From: Chloroflexota bacterium | Lineage (GTDB): Bacteria; Chloroflexota; Dehalococcoidia; UBA3495 | Reading direction: 5' to 3' | DNA: 17,039 nt | Assembly (NCBI GenBank): GCA_022576105.1 | Contig: JACZRM010000013.1 | Span: 1-17,039, forward strand | Shown here: positions 7,324 to 17,039 of the stretch, in pieces | Numbering within the stretch: position 1 is the stretch's first letter | Layout: the number at the start of each line of letters is the position of its first letter | Notes under the pieces: model-generated | Database searches by the model: none | What the model saw: the letters and a program-made list of their open reading frames with translations, nothing else | What the model was told of the DNA's origin: nothing | Made by a program: the position numbers and the translations under genes

Positions 7324-8613
7324 TTGACTAGCATTTCAACTGACGCCAAGGCATCTCATTGCTCCTTTTGCGGCAAGCCGCAAACCAGGTCCAACCTGGT
7401 TGTGGCCGGCAAGGGCCAGGCGACTGTTTGCTACGAATGCATCAAGGTTCTGGGCCAGCTAATTGAAAGTGAGCAGCCCGCTCAACCAACCCGCCCCAAG
7501 GAAGATGGGCCGCTGGTCCCCCGGGCTATTTATGCCAGCCTGGACGCCTACGTGGTGGGCCAGGAAAAAGCAAAAAAGACCCTCAGCGTCGCCGTTTACA
7601 ACCATTTCAAGCGAATCTGGAACGGCGCCAATAAGTCTGAGGTAGAGCTGCAAAAGGCCAACATTCTGCTGGTCGGCCCTACCGGCTGCGGCAAGACGAT
7701 GCTGGCCGAAACATTGGCCCGCACCTTGTCGGTGCCGTTTGCCGTGTGCGACGCCACCTCTCTCACCGAGTCCGGCTACGTGGGCGAGGACGTGGAAAAC
7801 ATCCTGCTGCGGTTGATTCAGGCAGCCGATTGGGACATTGCCAAGGCCGAGCACGGAATCATCTACATCGATGAGCTGGACAAAATCGCCCGCAAAGAGG
7901 GAGTAAATCGCTCCATCACCAGGGACGTATCCGGCGAAGGCGTGCAGCAAGAACTGCTAAAGATAGTGGAAGGCTGCATTGCCAACGTCCCACCGCAAGG
8001 TGGCCGCAAGCACCCACATCAAGAGTTTCTGCAAATCAACACCAAGAATATCCTTTTCATCTGCGGAGGCGCTTTCGACGGGCTGGAGGAAATCGTCTCC
8101 CGCCGCATCACCTACAGCGGCTCGCAGATGGGGTTCCTCTCGGGTAGCCGCATCAAGGAAGAGGTCGATTCCAACGTTCTTAACTACGTAACGCCAGAAG
8201 ACTTGTTGGAATTTGGGTTCATACCCGAGATGGTAGGACGCCTGCCAGTGGTCACCATCCTGGAATCATTGGACCGAGAGGCTCTGATCAAGGTATTGAC
8301 CGAGCCCAAGAATGCGATTGTCAAGCAGTATCAGCAGTTGTTCAGAATTGACAACGTTGAATTGGAGTTTACCCAAGCAGCGTTGGAGGCGGCGGCGGAG
8401 AGAGCGCTCCTTCACCAGACCGGCGCTCGGTGCCTGCGCTATGTGGTGGAAGATACTTTGATGGAAGTGATGTACGAGCTGCCGTCGCTGGAAAATGTAG
8501 CTCGCTGCGTGGTCGACCGGGACGCCATTGATGGCGAAGCCTCCCCGGAGTTAATCACCACCGACGGCAAGAGTTTCCGGCTCCCCTACGAACCAATAAA
8601 GAAGTTGGCCTAG
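7324..8613 (+). CDS. clpX: ATP-dependent Clp protease ATP-binding subunit ClpX
   Basis: ClpX is the AAA+ unfoldase that recognises tagged substrates and feeds ClpP. The N-terminal zinc-binding domain has Cys13, Cys16, Cys36 and Cys39. Then come Walker A GPTGCGKT (118-125), pore loop GYVG (151-154), Walker [10 protein letters not shown] (179-187), the RKH loop (228-230), the ClpP-docking tripeptide as MGF (269-271; usually IGF or LGF), GFIPEMVGR (298-306) and sensor 2 as GARCLR (367-372; usually GARGLR). The only standard start ahead of the zinc finger is TTG at 7324; an in-frame TAG lies at 7312. The nearest Shine-Dalgarno-like AAGGA (7300-7304) is about 19 bases away, so initiation may be weak or coupled to clpP. 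It converges with the formyltransferase gene 43 bases downstream; no clear terminator hairpin lies between. Confidence 0.95.
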   Translation: MTSISTDAKASHCSFCGKPQTRSNLVVAGKGQATVCYECIKVLGQLIESEQPAQPTRPKEDGPLVPRAIYASLDAYVVGQEKAKKTLSVAVYNHFKRIWNGANKSEVELQKANILLVGPTGCGKTMLAETLARTLSVPFAVCDATSLTESGYVGEDVENILLRLIQAADWDIAKAEHGIIYIDELDKIARKEGVNRSITRDVSGEGVQQELLKIVEGCIANVPPQGGRKHPHQEFLQINTKNILFICGGAFDGLEEIVSRRITYSGSQMGFLSGSRIKEEVDSNVLNYVTPEDLLEFGFIPEMVGRLPVVTILESLDREALIKVLTEPKNAIVKQYQQLFRIDNVELEFTQAALEAAAERALLHQTGARCLRYVVEDTLMEVMYELPSLENVARCVVDRDAIDGEASPELITTDGKSFRLPYEPIKKLA

Positions 8614-8656
8614 CAGTTACCCTCTATAGTTTTTCTTAATCGAATTTTCACCGCCG

Positions 8657-9490
8657 TCAGTTCGGCACCCTGATCAAGCCATCTTCCGCCATTTCCCGGT
8701 CAATCGCTGCATCCAGACACAAACCGTGGGGCGCAGCCACATTCAGAGGTTCCCTCTTAGCGTCCAGCAGATTCGCCGGCCCAGGTATTACCTCCCCGCC
8801 GGCAACCGCCCGCAGCGTCTCAAAAAGCAGGTAAGGCTCCCTCTGGTATTCGACTTCTCGTATCAGCTTGAATAAGCCATAGTCCTCGCCCTGATCCGCC
8901 TTGATGCCAGTCAGATTATTTTGACTCGCATCCCGCCAGTAATCGCCGAATTCTTCGCCGTCAATCGGGACAGTGCAGTAGGAAACCACCGGGCCCCGGT
9001 CGACCTCTTCGGTGGCCAGGTGAATCATGGCCCCGGTGCGGGATGCTCTGGTCTCAATCAACTCCCAGATGACCTCTTGCCAGGTCCCGATGGGGCCATC
9101 CGGCAAGGCCGGATGCAGGTTCAGGAAGTGGAACTGCCGGCACATGGCGCTGCTCAAAATAAGCATGTATCCAGCCAGAACACAAACATCAGGGCGGTAA
9201 TCTGGGAGCAAGTTCAGCGATAACCGGTCATACTCCTCCCGATACTGGGCGAAGCGCCCGCCCCTGGATTTACGGAACTGGGTCGATGAAAGGGTGATCA
9301 GCGGGAGGTCATAGCTATTGACCAGGTCAAAAAACTGGTCCGACCCCTGGGATTCTCCCTCCGACCGATTGCTGAAAACGAACTGGATACGGGCATCCAG
9401 CTTGCCCGAATCGATCCGATCCTGGACGAATCGCAACAGTCCACGGGAACCCTCACCCCGTCCGGTGGAAAACCAGCCGATATTCAGCAA
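8657..9490 (-). CDS. PurN-like formyltransferase domain protein (divergent)
   Basis: The product has the formyltransferase fold seen in glycinamide ribonucleotide transformylase: a Rossmann-like start NIGWFSTGRGEGSRGLL, strand ARIQFVFSNR, RPDVCVLAGYMLIL, then the catalytic pattern NLHPALP (Asn124, His126) and TGAMIHLATEEVDRGPVV (Asp164). These correspond to the Asn-His-Asp triad of PurN. The residues after HPAL (PDGPIGTWQEV) differ from the PurN loop, and about 80 residues follow the catalytic core, more than PurN has. The substrate is therefore uncertain. TTG at 9490 is preferred because GGAG lies 7 bases upstream; an ATG at 9511 is the alternative. The start overlaps the end of xseB by a few bases, indicating translational coupling. 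It is the last gene of the long minus-strand run. From TTG it is 277 residues. Confidence 0.75.
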   Translation of the reverse strand: MLNIGWFSTGRGEGSRGLLRFVQDRIDSGKLDARIQFVFSNRSEGESQGSDQFFDLVNSYDLPLITLSSTQFRKSRGGRFAQYREEYDRLSLNLLPDYRPDVCVLAGYMLILSSAMCRQFHFLNLHPALPDGPIGTWQEVIWELIETRASRTGAMIHLATEEVDRGPVVSYCTVPIDGEEFGDYWRDASQNNLTGIKADQGEDYGLFKLIREVEYQREPYLLFETLRAVAGGEVIPGPANLLDAKREPLNVAAPHGLCLDAAIDREMAEDGLIRVPN

Positions 9491-9491
9491 C

Positions 9492-9767
9492 TCAGCACTC
9501 CGGCGCCTCATCCCAGTCCAGATCATCCCGGCCATCCGAGCCAGAATAGCTCTCCTTGAGCTGGGTTATTTTCAACTGGGTCTCATTCAAAAGCAAGTTG
9601 CACCTTTGCACCAGGGCCATCCCTTGTTCGTAGACCTTGGTGGCCTGAGCCAAAGGCAGCCCGCCGGCCTCCAAAGCCTGGGCGGTTTCGCCCAAGCGGC
9701 GAAACGCCTCCTCAAAGGTGATGGTTCCCAGTTCGTCGTCGGGTTCTGATTTTTTCGGCCTTGGCAT
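9492..9767 (-). CDS. xseB: Exodeoxyribonuclease VII small subunit
   Basis: XseB is the small helical subunit that assembles in several copies with XseA to form exonuclease VII. The 91-residue product carries the family pattern ITFEEAFRRLGETAQALEAGGLPLAQATKVYEQGMALVQRCNLLL, broken only slightly from typical XseB. This is the usual length. It lies 76 bases after xseA on the same strand. The ATG has AAGGA about 11 bases upstream. Its 3' end carries the ribosome-binding site of the next gene. The pairing with xseA makes the identification firm. Confidence 0.92.
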   Translation of the reverse strand: MPRPKKSEPDDELGTITFEEAFRRLGETAQALEAGGLPLAQATKVYEQGMALVQRCNLLLNETQLKITQLKESYSGSDGRDDLDWDEAPEC

Positions 9768-9843
9768 GGGAGGTCAAGTCCTTATTGCTGGATGGGGTTT
9801 ATAGTCTAACGCTCAGGAGCAGAACAAGGAAGAGGTTTTCCCA

Positions 9844-11094
9844 CTACAGCAGCCGCTCCATGCTGGGGGTTTGAACCGAGACCTTACGCCGCTTGCCGCG
9901 AGAGCCAGCCTTAGCGCCGCCACCGGCCGTGGCGGGAATCGACCCATCGGAAACGGTGATGGTCAGAGCATCGCCGCCCTGCACCTGCTTGGCACTGGTG
10001 ACAACCTGCCCGTCTTGGCCCAGTTGCACCACTGAGAACCCCCGGCGGAGGATGGCTGCCGGGTTCAATGCCGCCAGACGTTGTTGCAGGCCGCCAACTT
10101 CTATCTGGGTCAGTTGCAATCGTTTGGCCAGGGAGTCGTTGACCACCCGGCCCAAGTCGTCAATCCGCCGCCGCCAGGTTTCCCAGTCGGGCAATCCACT
10201 GGACAGACGCTGGGTCAATGTAGAGACTTCACCCGCCATGCCCTGCATCTCTAAGGAGATGGCCCGATGACAACGCAGGGCCAACTGGGCCAAATCCTGC
10301 CTCAAAACATTGCGGTCGGGCACCACCAACTCCGCCGCCGCCGAGGGTGTCGGCGCACGAAGGTCGGCCACCAGATCGGCAATGGTCACGTCGGTTTCGT
10401 GACCCACCGCGCTGACCACCGGGATCCGGCTGGCGTAAATGGCCCGCGCCACCGTCTCTTCATTGAATGGCCAAAGCTCCTCCAGAGACCCTCCGCCGCG
10501 AGCCACGATTATCAGGTCGGAACGCCCGTCACGGTTCAGGCCCTCAATGGCTGCAACCAGGTTGGGGGCAGCCCGGTCGCCCTGTACCTGGGAGGGAGCG
10601 AGCAGCAACTCTACCAGTGGATAGCGGCGCTGAATCACGTTCTGTATATCATGGAACACCGCACCCGAAGGCGAGGTTACAACGCCGATGACCTGCGGAA
10701 ATTCGGGCAGGGGCCGCTTGCGAGACTCTTCAAACAGGCCTTCAGCCCCCAAGCGCATCTTGAGCTGCTCCAGCTCCAGGGCCAGCTCGCCGACGCCTTC
10801 GGGCATGGCCAGATCGACCACAAAGTCGGCGGAGCCCCTTGGTTCGTAGAAACTCAGGTGCCCGTGGGTGGAGACCGAGGTGCCGTTGGCCAGCAAGTTC
10901 GCGCCGGTCTGACCCTTGAACATGACGCAGTTCAGGACTGCCTGGCCGTCTTTCAGCGTGAAGTAAGAGTGGCCAGTGGCCGAGACTCGTAGGTTGGAAA
11001 CTTCACCCAGCACATACAGGTCAGTGAGCAGCGGGTCTGCTTCCAGCAACTCCCGGATATAGGCGGTTACCTGGCTAACTGTGTAGACCGCCAC
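9844..11094 (-). CDS. xseA: Exodeoxyribonuclease VII large subunit
   Basis: XseA is the catalytic subunit of exonuclease VII, which degrades single-stranded DNA to acid-soluble oligonucleotides. The 416-residue product has the N-terminal OB-fold (YTVSQVTAYI, LGEVSNLRVSATGHSYFTLKD), the catalytic region beginning FPQVIGVVTSPSGAVFHDI, and the conserved RGGGSLEELWPFN and SAVGHETDVTIADLVADLRAPTPSAAAEL. A long helical segment and a short C-terminal domain (ILRRGFSVV) follow, ending in a basic tail. The start is GTG, three bases after the efp stop, so the two are probably translated together; no strong Shine-Dalgarno is visible. xseB follows. Length and motifs match the family. Confidence 0.95.
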   Translation of the reverse strand: MAVYTVSQVTAYIRELLEADPLLTDLYVLGEVSNLRVSATGHSYFTLKDGQAVLNCVMFKGQTGANLLANGTSVSTHGHLSFYEPRGSADFVVDLAMPEGVGELALELEQLKMRLGAEGLFEESRKRPLPEFPQVIGVVTSPSGAVFHDIQNVIQRRYPLVELLLAPSQVQGDRAAPNLVAAIEGLNRDGRSDLIIVARGGGSLEELWPFNEETVARAIYASRIPVVSAVGHETDVTIADLVADLRAPTPSAAAELVVPDRNVLRQDLAQLALRCHRAISLEMQGMAGEVSTLTQRLSSGLPDWETWRRRIDDLGRVVNDSLAKRLQLTQIEVGGLQQRLAALNPAAILRRGFSVVQLGQDGQVVTSAKQVQGGDALTITVSDGSIPATAGGGAKAGSRGKRRKVSVQTPSMERLL

Positions 11095-11097
11095 CGG

Positions 11098-11664
11098 TTA
11101 GCTAACTCGCTCGGTATACTCTCCGGTGCGGGTATCAACCCGGACAATGGTGCCAGGGGTGATGAACGTGGGAACGGTGATGCGCAGTCCGGTTTCCAAA
11201 GTGGCGGGCTTGTTGCCGCCCTGAGCGGTATCGCCCTTGAAGGCGGGTGGTGTATCCACCACTTCCAGCTCGACGTGAATCGGCGTATTGACGTTGATGG
11301 GAGCACCCTTATAGAAGACCATCTCGACGATCATGTTTTCTTTAAGGTAGTCCAGCGTGTTGGACAACTGGTCCTTGGTCAGTTCGTATTGGTCGAAGGT
11401 TTCCTGGTCCAGAAAATAGAAATATCGGCCGTCGGTATAAAGGTACTGGGCCTGCCGGTTATCGATTTCAGCCACGGTGAAGTTGGTGTGATATTGCTGG
11501 AATGTACGTTCCACCACCGCCCCGGAAATCAGGTTCTTCATCTTGATTCGGGTGACCGGCGCCCGCTGCTGCATCTTGTGCCGCTCGTAATCTATGACCT
11601 GCCAGGGCTGACCGTCCAGCTCAATAACCATGCCCCGGTTTAAATCGCCAAAGTTGATACTCAT
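11098..11664 (-). CDS. efp: Elongation factor P
   Basis: EF-P enters the ribosomal E site and relieves stalling at polyproline stretches. The 188-residue product has the three-domain layout: N-terminal KOW-like domain (LDGQPWQVIDYERHK), OB domains with QYLYTDGRYFYFLDQETFDQYEL (73-95), and the C-terminal TLETGLRITVPTFITPGTIVRVDTRTGEYTERV. An ungapped alignment with E. coli EF-P places Gln33 at the position of the modified Lys34; the tip reads HKMQQRAPV instead of a KPGKGQAF-like loop. A GGGGAGGA ribosome-binding site lies 6 bases before the ATG, the strongest in this run. xseA starts three bases after the stop. A palindromic repeat lies in the upstream gap. Confidence 0.95.
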   Translation of the reverse strand: MSINFGDLNRGMVIELDGQPWQVIDYERHKMQQRAPVTRIKMKNLISGAVVERTFQQYHTNFTVAEIDNRQAQYLYTDGRYFYFLDQETFDQYELTKDQLSNTLDYLKENMIVEMVFYKGAPINVNTPIHVELEVVDTPPAFKGDTAQGGNKPATLETGLRITVPTFITPGTIVRVDTRTGEYTERVS

Positions 11665-11703
11665 ACGGGTCCTCCCCAGAATGCCTAACAGAATACCGGA
11701 CCT

Positions 11704-11774
11704 GTCATTCTGAACCGGAGCGAAGTGAAGGTGAAGAATCTTAGATTCTTCGTCGCTACCCTCCTCAGAATTAC
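11704..11774. repeat. Palindromic dispersed element, copy 1
   Basis: The element starts gtcattctga (11704) and ends with its near reverse complement tcagaattac (11774). In the centre is an almost perfect palindrome: gaagaatct (11733-11741), one base, agattcttc (11743-11751). The same ends and core occur at 13546-13642. Such short palindromic gtcattctgagcg-type elements recur between genes in many genomes and may act as mobile REP/MITE-like units or mRNA 3'-end stabilisers. Here it lies between the M24 peptidase gene and efp. Confidence 0.7.
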
Positions 11775-11856
11775 ATGAATATTTATTCTGCTTGGGATTT
11801 TAAGTATCTTAAGTTTACTTTAACTTGGGGGGATAAAACCAGTGGGAGGAATCCGC

Positions 11857-12939
11857 TCACTTGGTGGCCTTGCTCAGCGGTCTGGCCCCGGCTGCTTCCA
11901 GCAGCACAATATCTTCAATGCGGACGCCTCCCCAACCGGGAATGTATACCCCAGGCTCAATGGTGAACACCGAACCAACCGCCAGAATATCCTGGGAATC
12001 GGGCCCAACGCGAGGGCTTTCATGCACCGCCAGTCCTACCCCGTGTCCCAGGCTATGACCGAAATGGTCTCCGTGACCCGCTTCCCGAATCACCGACCGG
12101 GCCAGATTGTCGCATTCCGCGCCGGTCATACCCGGGCGGACGATGGACATGGCGGCAAGCTGTGCGCCCAGCACGATGTCATACACCTTGCGAAAGGTCT
12201 CATCCTCTTGGCCCAAGATGATGGTGCGGCTGATGTCGCTGCAGTAGCCGCCCACCTTGGCCCCCATATCGATCACTATCGGCTCGCCCAGGCCAATCAC
12301 CCGATCGGTGGGCCGATGGTGGGGCATGGCGGCGTTGGGGCCGGAGGCTACAATTGTCTTGAAGCTGGCAACTACTGAACTAAGGCTTCGGGAACCAAAA
12401 TCCCGCATGGCCTGCTCCATCCTCCAGGCAACTTCTTGCTCGGTCAGACCAGCTTGAAGCGTAGGACGCACCGCATTCATGGCCGAGTCCGAGGCATCGA
12501 TGGCCCGCTGCAATAAGACCAGTTCTTCCTGATCTTTGATGGCCCGCAACTCTTCGACCATCCCCAGGACTGGCATCAAAGATAGGCCGGTCAGGACACT
12601 CTCCTGCTTAACCGCCTCGACCAAACGGGAGTGTGCCGCCACAGTCAAGTGTTCACTCTCAAAGCCCAGACGCTGAACTCCGCTGGATTTCAGCGAATCG
12701 ACCAGCCAGTCCCATCCGGGGCGGAGCTGGATGACCGGAAAGTCCTGTACCTGTTCGTGGGCCTGCTGGGTGTAGCGAGAGTCGGTGTAAAGCTCGGCGC
12801 GGTCTTGAGTGATCAGCAAATAGCCAGCGGAGCCGGTGAACCCGGACAAGTACCGCCGGTTCTCCGGGATAGAAACCAACAGGCCATCCAACTGGCGCTG
12901 TGCCAGTGCTTCAACCAGCCGCTGAACTCGTTGATTCAT
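11857..12939 (-). CDS. M24 family Xaa-Pro aminopeptidase
   Basis: The protein belongs to the pita-bread metallopeptidases that remove the N-terminal residue from Xaa-Pro peptides. Residues 1-130 are a creatinase-like N-terminal domain (LDGLLVSIPENRRYLSGFTGSAGYLLIT). The catalytic domain shows all five metal ligands: two Asp in VIDMGAKVGGYCSDISRTI, His in GHSLGHGVGLAVHESP, and two Glu in TIEPGVYIPGWGGVRIEDIVLL. ATG at 12939 gives 360 residues, the normal length; upstream codons belong to the overlapping aroQ frame. It starts 11 bases after the aroQ stop with no obvious Shine-Dalgarno. The aroQ-peptidase-efp order recurs in many bacteria, where the peptidase is often annotated pepP or yqhT-like. 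Confidence 0.92.
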   Translation of the reverse strand: MNQRVQRLVEALAQRQLDGLLVSIPENRRYLSGFTGSAGYLLITQDRAELYTDSRYTQQAHEQVQDFPVIQLRPGWDWLVDSLKSSGVQRLGFESEHLTVAAHSRLVEAVKQESVLTGLSLMPVLGMVEELRAIKDQEELVLLQRAIDASDSAMNAVRPTLQAGLTEQEVAWRMEQAMRDFGSRSLSSVVASFKTIVASGPNAAMPHHRPTDRVIGLGEPIVIDMGAKVGGYCSDISRTIILGQEDETFRKVYDIVLGAQLAAMSIVRPGMTGAECDNLARSVIREAGHGDHFGHSLGHGVGLAVHESPRVGPDSQDILAVGSVFTIEPGVYIPGWGGVRIEDIVLLEAAGARPLSKATK

Positions 12940-12950
12940 TATCTTAGTCG

Positions 12951-13397
12951 CTAGGACTTGGCGTCTTGGAGCAGGCCAGCCATTATTTCCAGCGCGGCGG
13001 TGTAGCTGCGCCAGCCGAACCCGGCAATCTGCCCTTTGGCGATATCGGCAATAATCGATTGCCGCCGCCATTCCTCACGGGCGTGAATGTTACTCAGGTG
13101 AACTTCAATTACCGGCACAGCGGCATCGATCAGGGCGTCTTTAAGCGAATGGCCATAGTGGGTCAGGGCGCCAGGGTTGATTACAATTCCTTCAATGGAA
13201 CCCCAATTCTCCTGAATGCAATCAACCAGACTCCCTTCGGCATTGGACTGAAAAAAGGCGACCTCCAACCCCAATTCCTGGGCCTTGTTGGTAATTTCCT
13301 GGTTCACCTGCTCCAAGGTCATCGAACCGTAGATGCCCGGGTTTCTGCGTCCCAGGAAGTTGATGTTTGGGCCGTTCAGCACCAGTATCTTGGTCAT
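12951..13397 (-). CDS. aroQ: 3-dehydroquinate dehydratase, type II
   Basis: AroQ converts 3-dehydroquinate to 3-dehydroshikimate in the shikimate pathway as a dodecameric enzyme. The 148-residue product has the family start ILVLNGPNINFLGRRNPGIYG, with the catalytic Tyr23, then FFQSNAEGSLVDCIQ, INPGALTHYGHSLKDAL and VIEVHLSNIHAREEWR, which holds the catalytic His and the substrate-binding Arg. Length is typical. The ATG has GAGGCG a few bases upstream. It heads the aroQ-peptidase pair and lies 250 bases downstream of xerC/D, with a dispersed palindromic element between. Confidence 0.96.
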   Translation of the reverse strand: MTKILVLNGPNINFLGRRNPGIYGSMTLEQVNQEITNKAQELGLEVAFFQSNAEGSLVDCIQENWGSIEGIVINPGALTHYGHSLKDALIDAAVPVIEVHLSNIHAREEWRRQSIIADIAKGQIAGFGWRSYTAALEIMAGLLQDAKS

Positions 13398-13545
13398 GGA
13401 CGCCTCTTATCGATGTGTGGTGGTGGGTCGGGAAGCCGTAGGCTACCGCATGCAGTGCGCAAAATTCCAACTATCCGTGCGGTATCTCCCCGATTTCCCG
13501 CTTTCCGCAGGCTTCAACCAAGCCAGTTCTCAATAATGTGCAGTT

Positions 13546-13642
13546 GTCATTCTTCAGTCGCGGAGTTTACCCTGAGCAAGGCCGAAGGGCTCCTTCAGAA
13601 TCTCAGATTCTTCGCCTCCACTGCATTTCGGCTCAGAATGAC
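13546..13642. repeat. Palindromic dispersed element, copy 2
   Basis: The element starts gtcattcttcag (13546) and ends ctcagaatgac (13642). Its core agaatct (13597-13603), one base, agattct (13605-13611) matches the core of copy 1 at 11704-11774. It additionally contains ccctgagcaaggccgaaggg (13570-13589), the same motif class as at 20-55. Its right end lies six bases from the xerC/D stop, so it would form a stem in the 3' end of that mRNA on the minus strand. Confidence 0.7.
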
Positions 13643-13647
13643 AAAAA

Positions 13648-14670
13648 CTAATTTTCGTGATTAGCGCCCGACGCGCGGGGGTGGAAGTTAAGATAGGCGT
13701 TCCTGGCTTCCTGATTGGTCACATGGGTGTAAATCTGCGTGGTGGTGGGACTGGAGTGTCCCAGCAGTTCTTGAATCACCCTCAAATCGGCGTCACCCTC
13801 CAGCATGTGGCTGGCAAAGCTATGACGCAAGGTGTGGGGATGGACACCGTTGCGCAGCCCGGCCCGGGCCGCGTAATGGCGGACCAGCTTCTCAAAGCTG
13901 CGGCGGGAGAGCCGCTGGCCGTAGCGATTCAAAAACAATGACCCAGTGCTGCTGGCGGCCAATTTGGGTCGGCTATCCTCCAGATAGTGGGCCAAAGCTT
14001 CTTCGGTCGGTTTTCCATACAAGACCCACCGCTCTTTGGAGCCTTTGCCTCGCACCAGAATTTGCCTACCCGCGCGATCAATATCTTCGATGTTAATCCC
14101 TTGAACTTCGGCCAGACGCACGCCGCAAGAGTAGAGTACTTCCAAAATTGCCCGGTCGCGTATTCCATAGACGTCGGAGATGTCCGGGGATTCCAGGAGA
14201 CGGTTTACTTCCCGTTTGCTCAGGAAAGTGGGGAGCGGCTTCTCAACCTTTACCTGAAAGGTGCGTCCGGCGGGAACCGGGTTGGAACTGAACCAGCCCT
14301 CCTGCACCAGGAAGCGATAGAAGGAACGCAAGGCGGTCAACTTGCGGGTTATGCTGACCCGGGCGTACCCGTCTCGGCCGCCCTTGGCCGAAGTGGCCAG
14401 CCAGGCCAGATAACCTCGCAGCATCTGGCGATCCATTCCCAGCAGGTCCAATCCTTCTCCGATCAGGTACTTGAAGAAGGACTTCACGTCGTCCAGGTAA
14501 ATGCGAACGGTATTTTCGGAAAGACCCCGCTGGCCCCGCAAGTACACCTGATATTTTTGAATCAGCGCGCCGTAGTCTGCATTCCCAGAGCCCTGGGGAT
14601 GTTGATCCCGCGACTCCACAAATGATTGCCCGCTGCCGCCCGCCAGAAAAGGGGCCTTTACTTGGGTCAC
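13648..14670 (-). CDS. Tyrosine recombinase XerC/XerD
   Basis: XerC/D recombinases resolve chromosome dimers at dif sites near the terminus. The N-terminal SAM-like DNA-binding domain begins DYGALIQKYQVYLRGQRGLSENTVRIYLDD. The catalytic domain has Arg in SCGVRLAEVQGI, Lys in VRGKGSKERWVL, the HPHTLRHSFASHML box with His-x-x-Arg, LLGHSSPTTTQIYTHV with the final His, and the nucleophile Tyr. The C-terminus is complete. I take GTG at 14670, ten bases after the topA stop, giving 340 residues; GTG at 14619 (323 residues) is also possible, and neither has a clear Shine-Dalgarno. XerC and XerD cannot be separated by eye. It follows topA, as xerC-type genes do in Bacillus. No phage or integron genes surround it, which favours a housekeeping role. 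Confidence 0.9.
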   Translation of the reverse strand: MTQVKAPFLAGGSGQSFVESRDQHPQGSGNADYGALIQKYQVYLRGQRGLSENTVRIYLDDVKSFFKYLIGEGLDLLGMDRQMLRGYLAWLATSAKGGRDGYARVSITRKLTALRSFYRFLVQEGWFSSNPVPAGRTFQVKVEKPLPTFLSKREVNRLLESPDISDVYGIRDRAILEVLYSCGVRLAEVQGINIEDIDRAGRQILVRGKGSKERWVLYGKPTEEALAHYLEDSRPKLAASSTGSLFLNRYGQRLSRRSFEKLVRHYAARAGLRNGVHPHTLRHSFASHMLEGDADLRVIQELLGHSSPTTTQIYTHVTNQEARNAYLNFHPRASGANHEN

Positions 14671-14680
14671 GGCAGCCGGT

Positions 14681-17011
<2,331 letters not shown>

Positions 17012-17039
17012 CTTGACAACTTCCGCCGGAGCGATCTGG

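Noticed and set aside
8614..8656. Bidirectional terminator between clpX and the convergent formyltransferase gene
   Set aside because: There is a short T-run (agtttttctt) but no stem of useful length ahead of it on either strand.
10267..10992. Plus-strand 241-codon frame inside xseA
   Set aside because: It is antisense to the conserved exonuclease VII catalytic region, without a start signal or motif.
13648..14670. Integrase of a prophage or integrative element
   Set aside because: It is flanked by topA and aroQ with no excisionase, attachment-site repeats or phage genes; the housekeeping XerC/D role fits better.

Overview
The window looks like a bacterial chromosomal contig made almost entirely of housekeeping genes, at roughly 55-58% G+C by eye. 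My best guess is a Chloroflexota relative of the Dehalococcoidia/SAR202 type. The reasons are a division cluster reduced to rsmH-ftsA-ftsZ with no murein-synthesis genes in between, and an EF-P whose tip loop lacks the usual modifiable lysine. This is inference from gene content and protein character, not a database match.

Layout. Positions 1-671 hold no gene. They contain dispersed-repeat fragments, inverted repeats with mutually exclusive pairings, and a good minus-strand terminator-like hairpin at 301-328. The minus-strand division cluster follows: rsmH (3500-4432), a 49-codon ORF that overlaps its stop (3351-3500), ftsA (1992-3227) and ftsZ (672-1823). A long divergent intergenic region (4433-5169) carries the outward promoters. 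The plus-strand operon tig-clpP-clpX (5170-8613) encodes a ribosome-associated chaperone and the ClpXP protease.

From 8657 to the right end everything is on the minus strand. In transcription order it is: topA-like ORF, xerC/D recombinase, a palindromic dispersed repeat, aroQ, an M24 aminopeptidase, a second copy of the repeat, efp, xseA, xseB, and a PurN-like formyltransferase translationally coupled to xseB. The genes cover DNA topology, chromosome-dimer resolution, shikimate synthesis, peptide turnover, translation and repair nuclease functions. The aroQ-peptidase-efp order is a widespread bacterial arrangement.

The most unusual object is the rightmost ORF (14681-17011, frame open to the window edge). 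Its first ~100 residues are the N-terminal part of a NuoE-type [2Fe-2S] subunit, and the remainder is topoisomerase I lacking its first toprim segment. The switch falls in a short stretch (about 16700-16717) that fits both families, so a chimeric assembly or a recombination scar is more likely than a working fusion. I saw no CRISPR array, tRNA, rRNA, transposase or phage gene.
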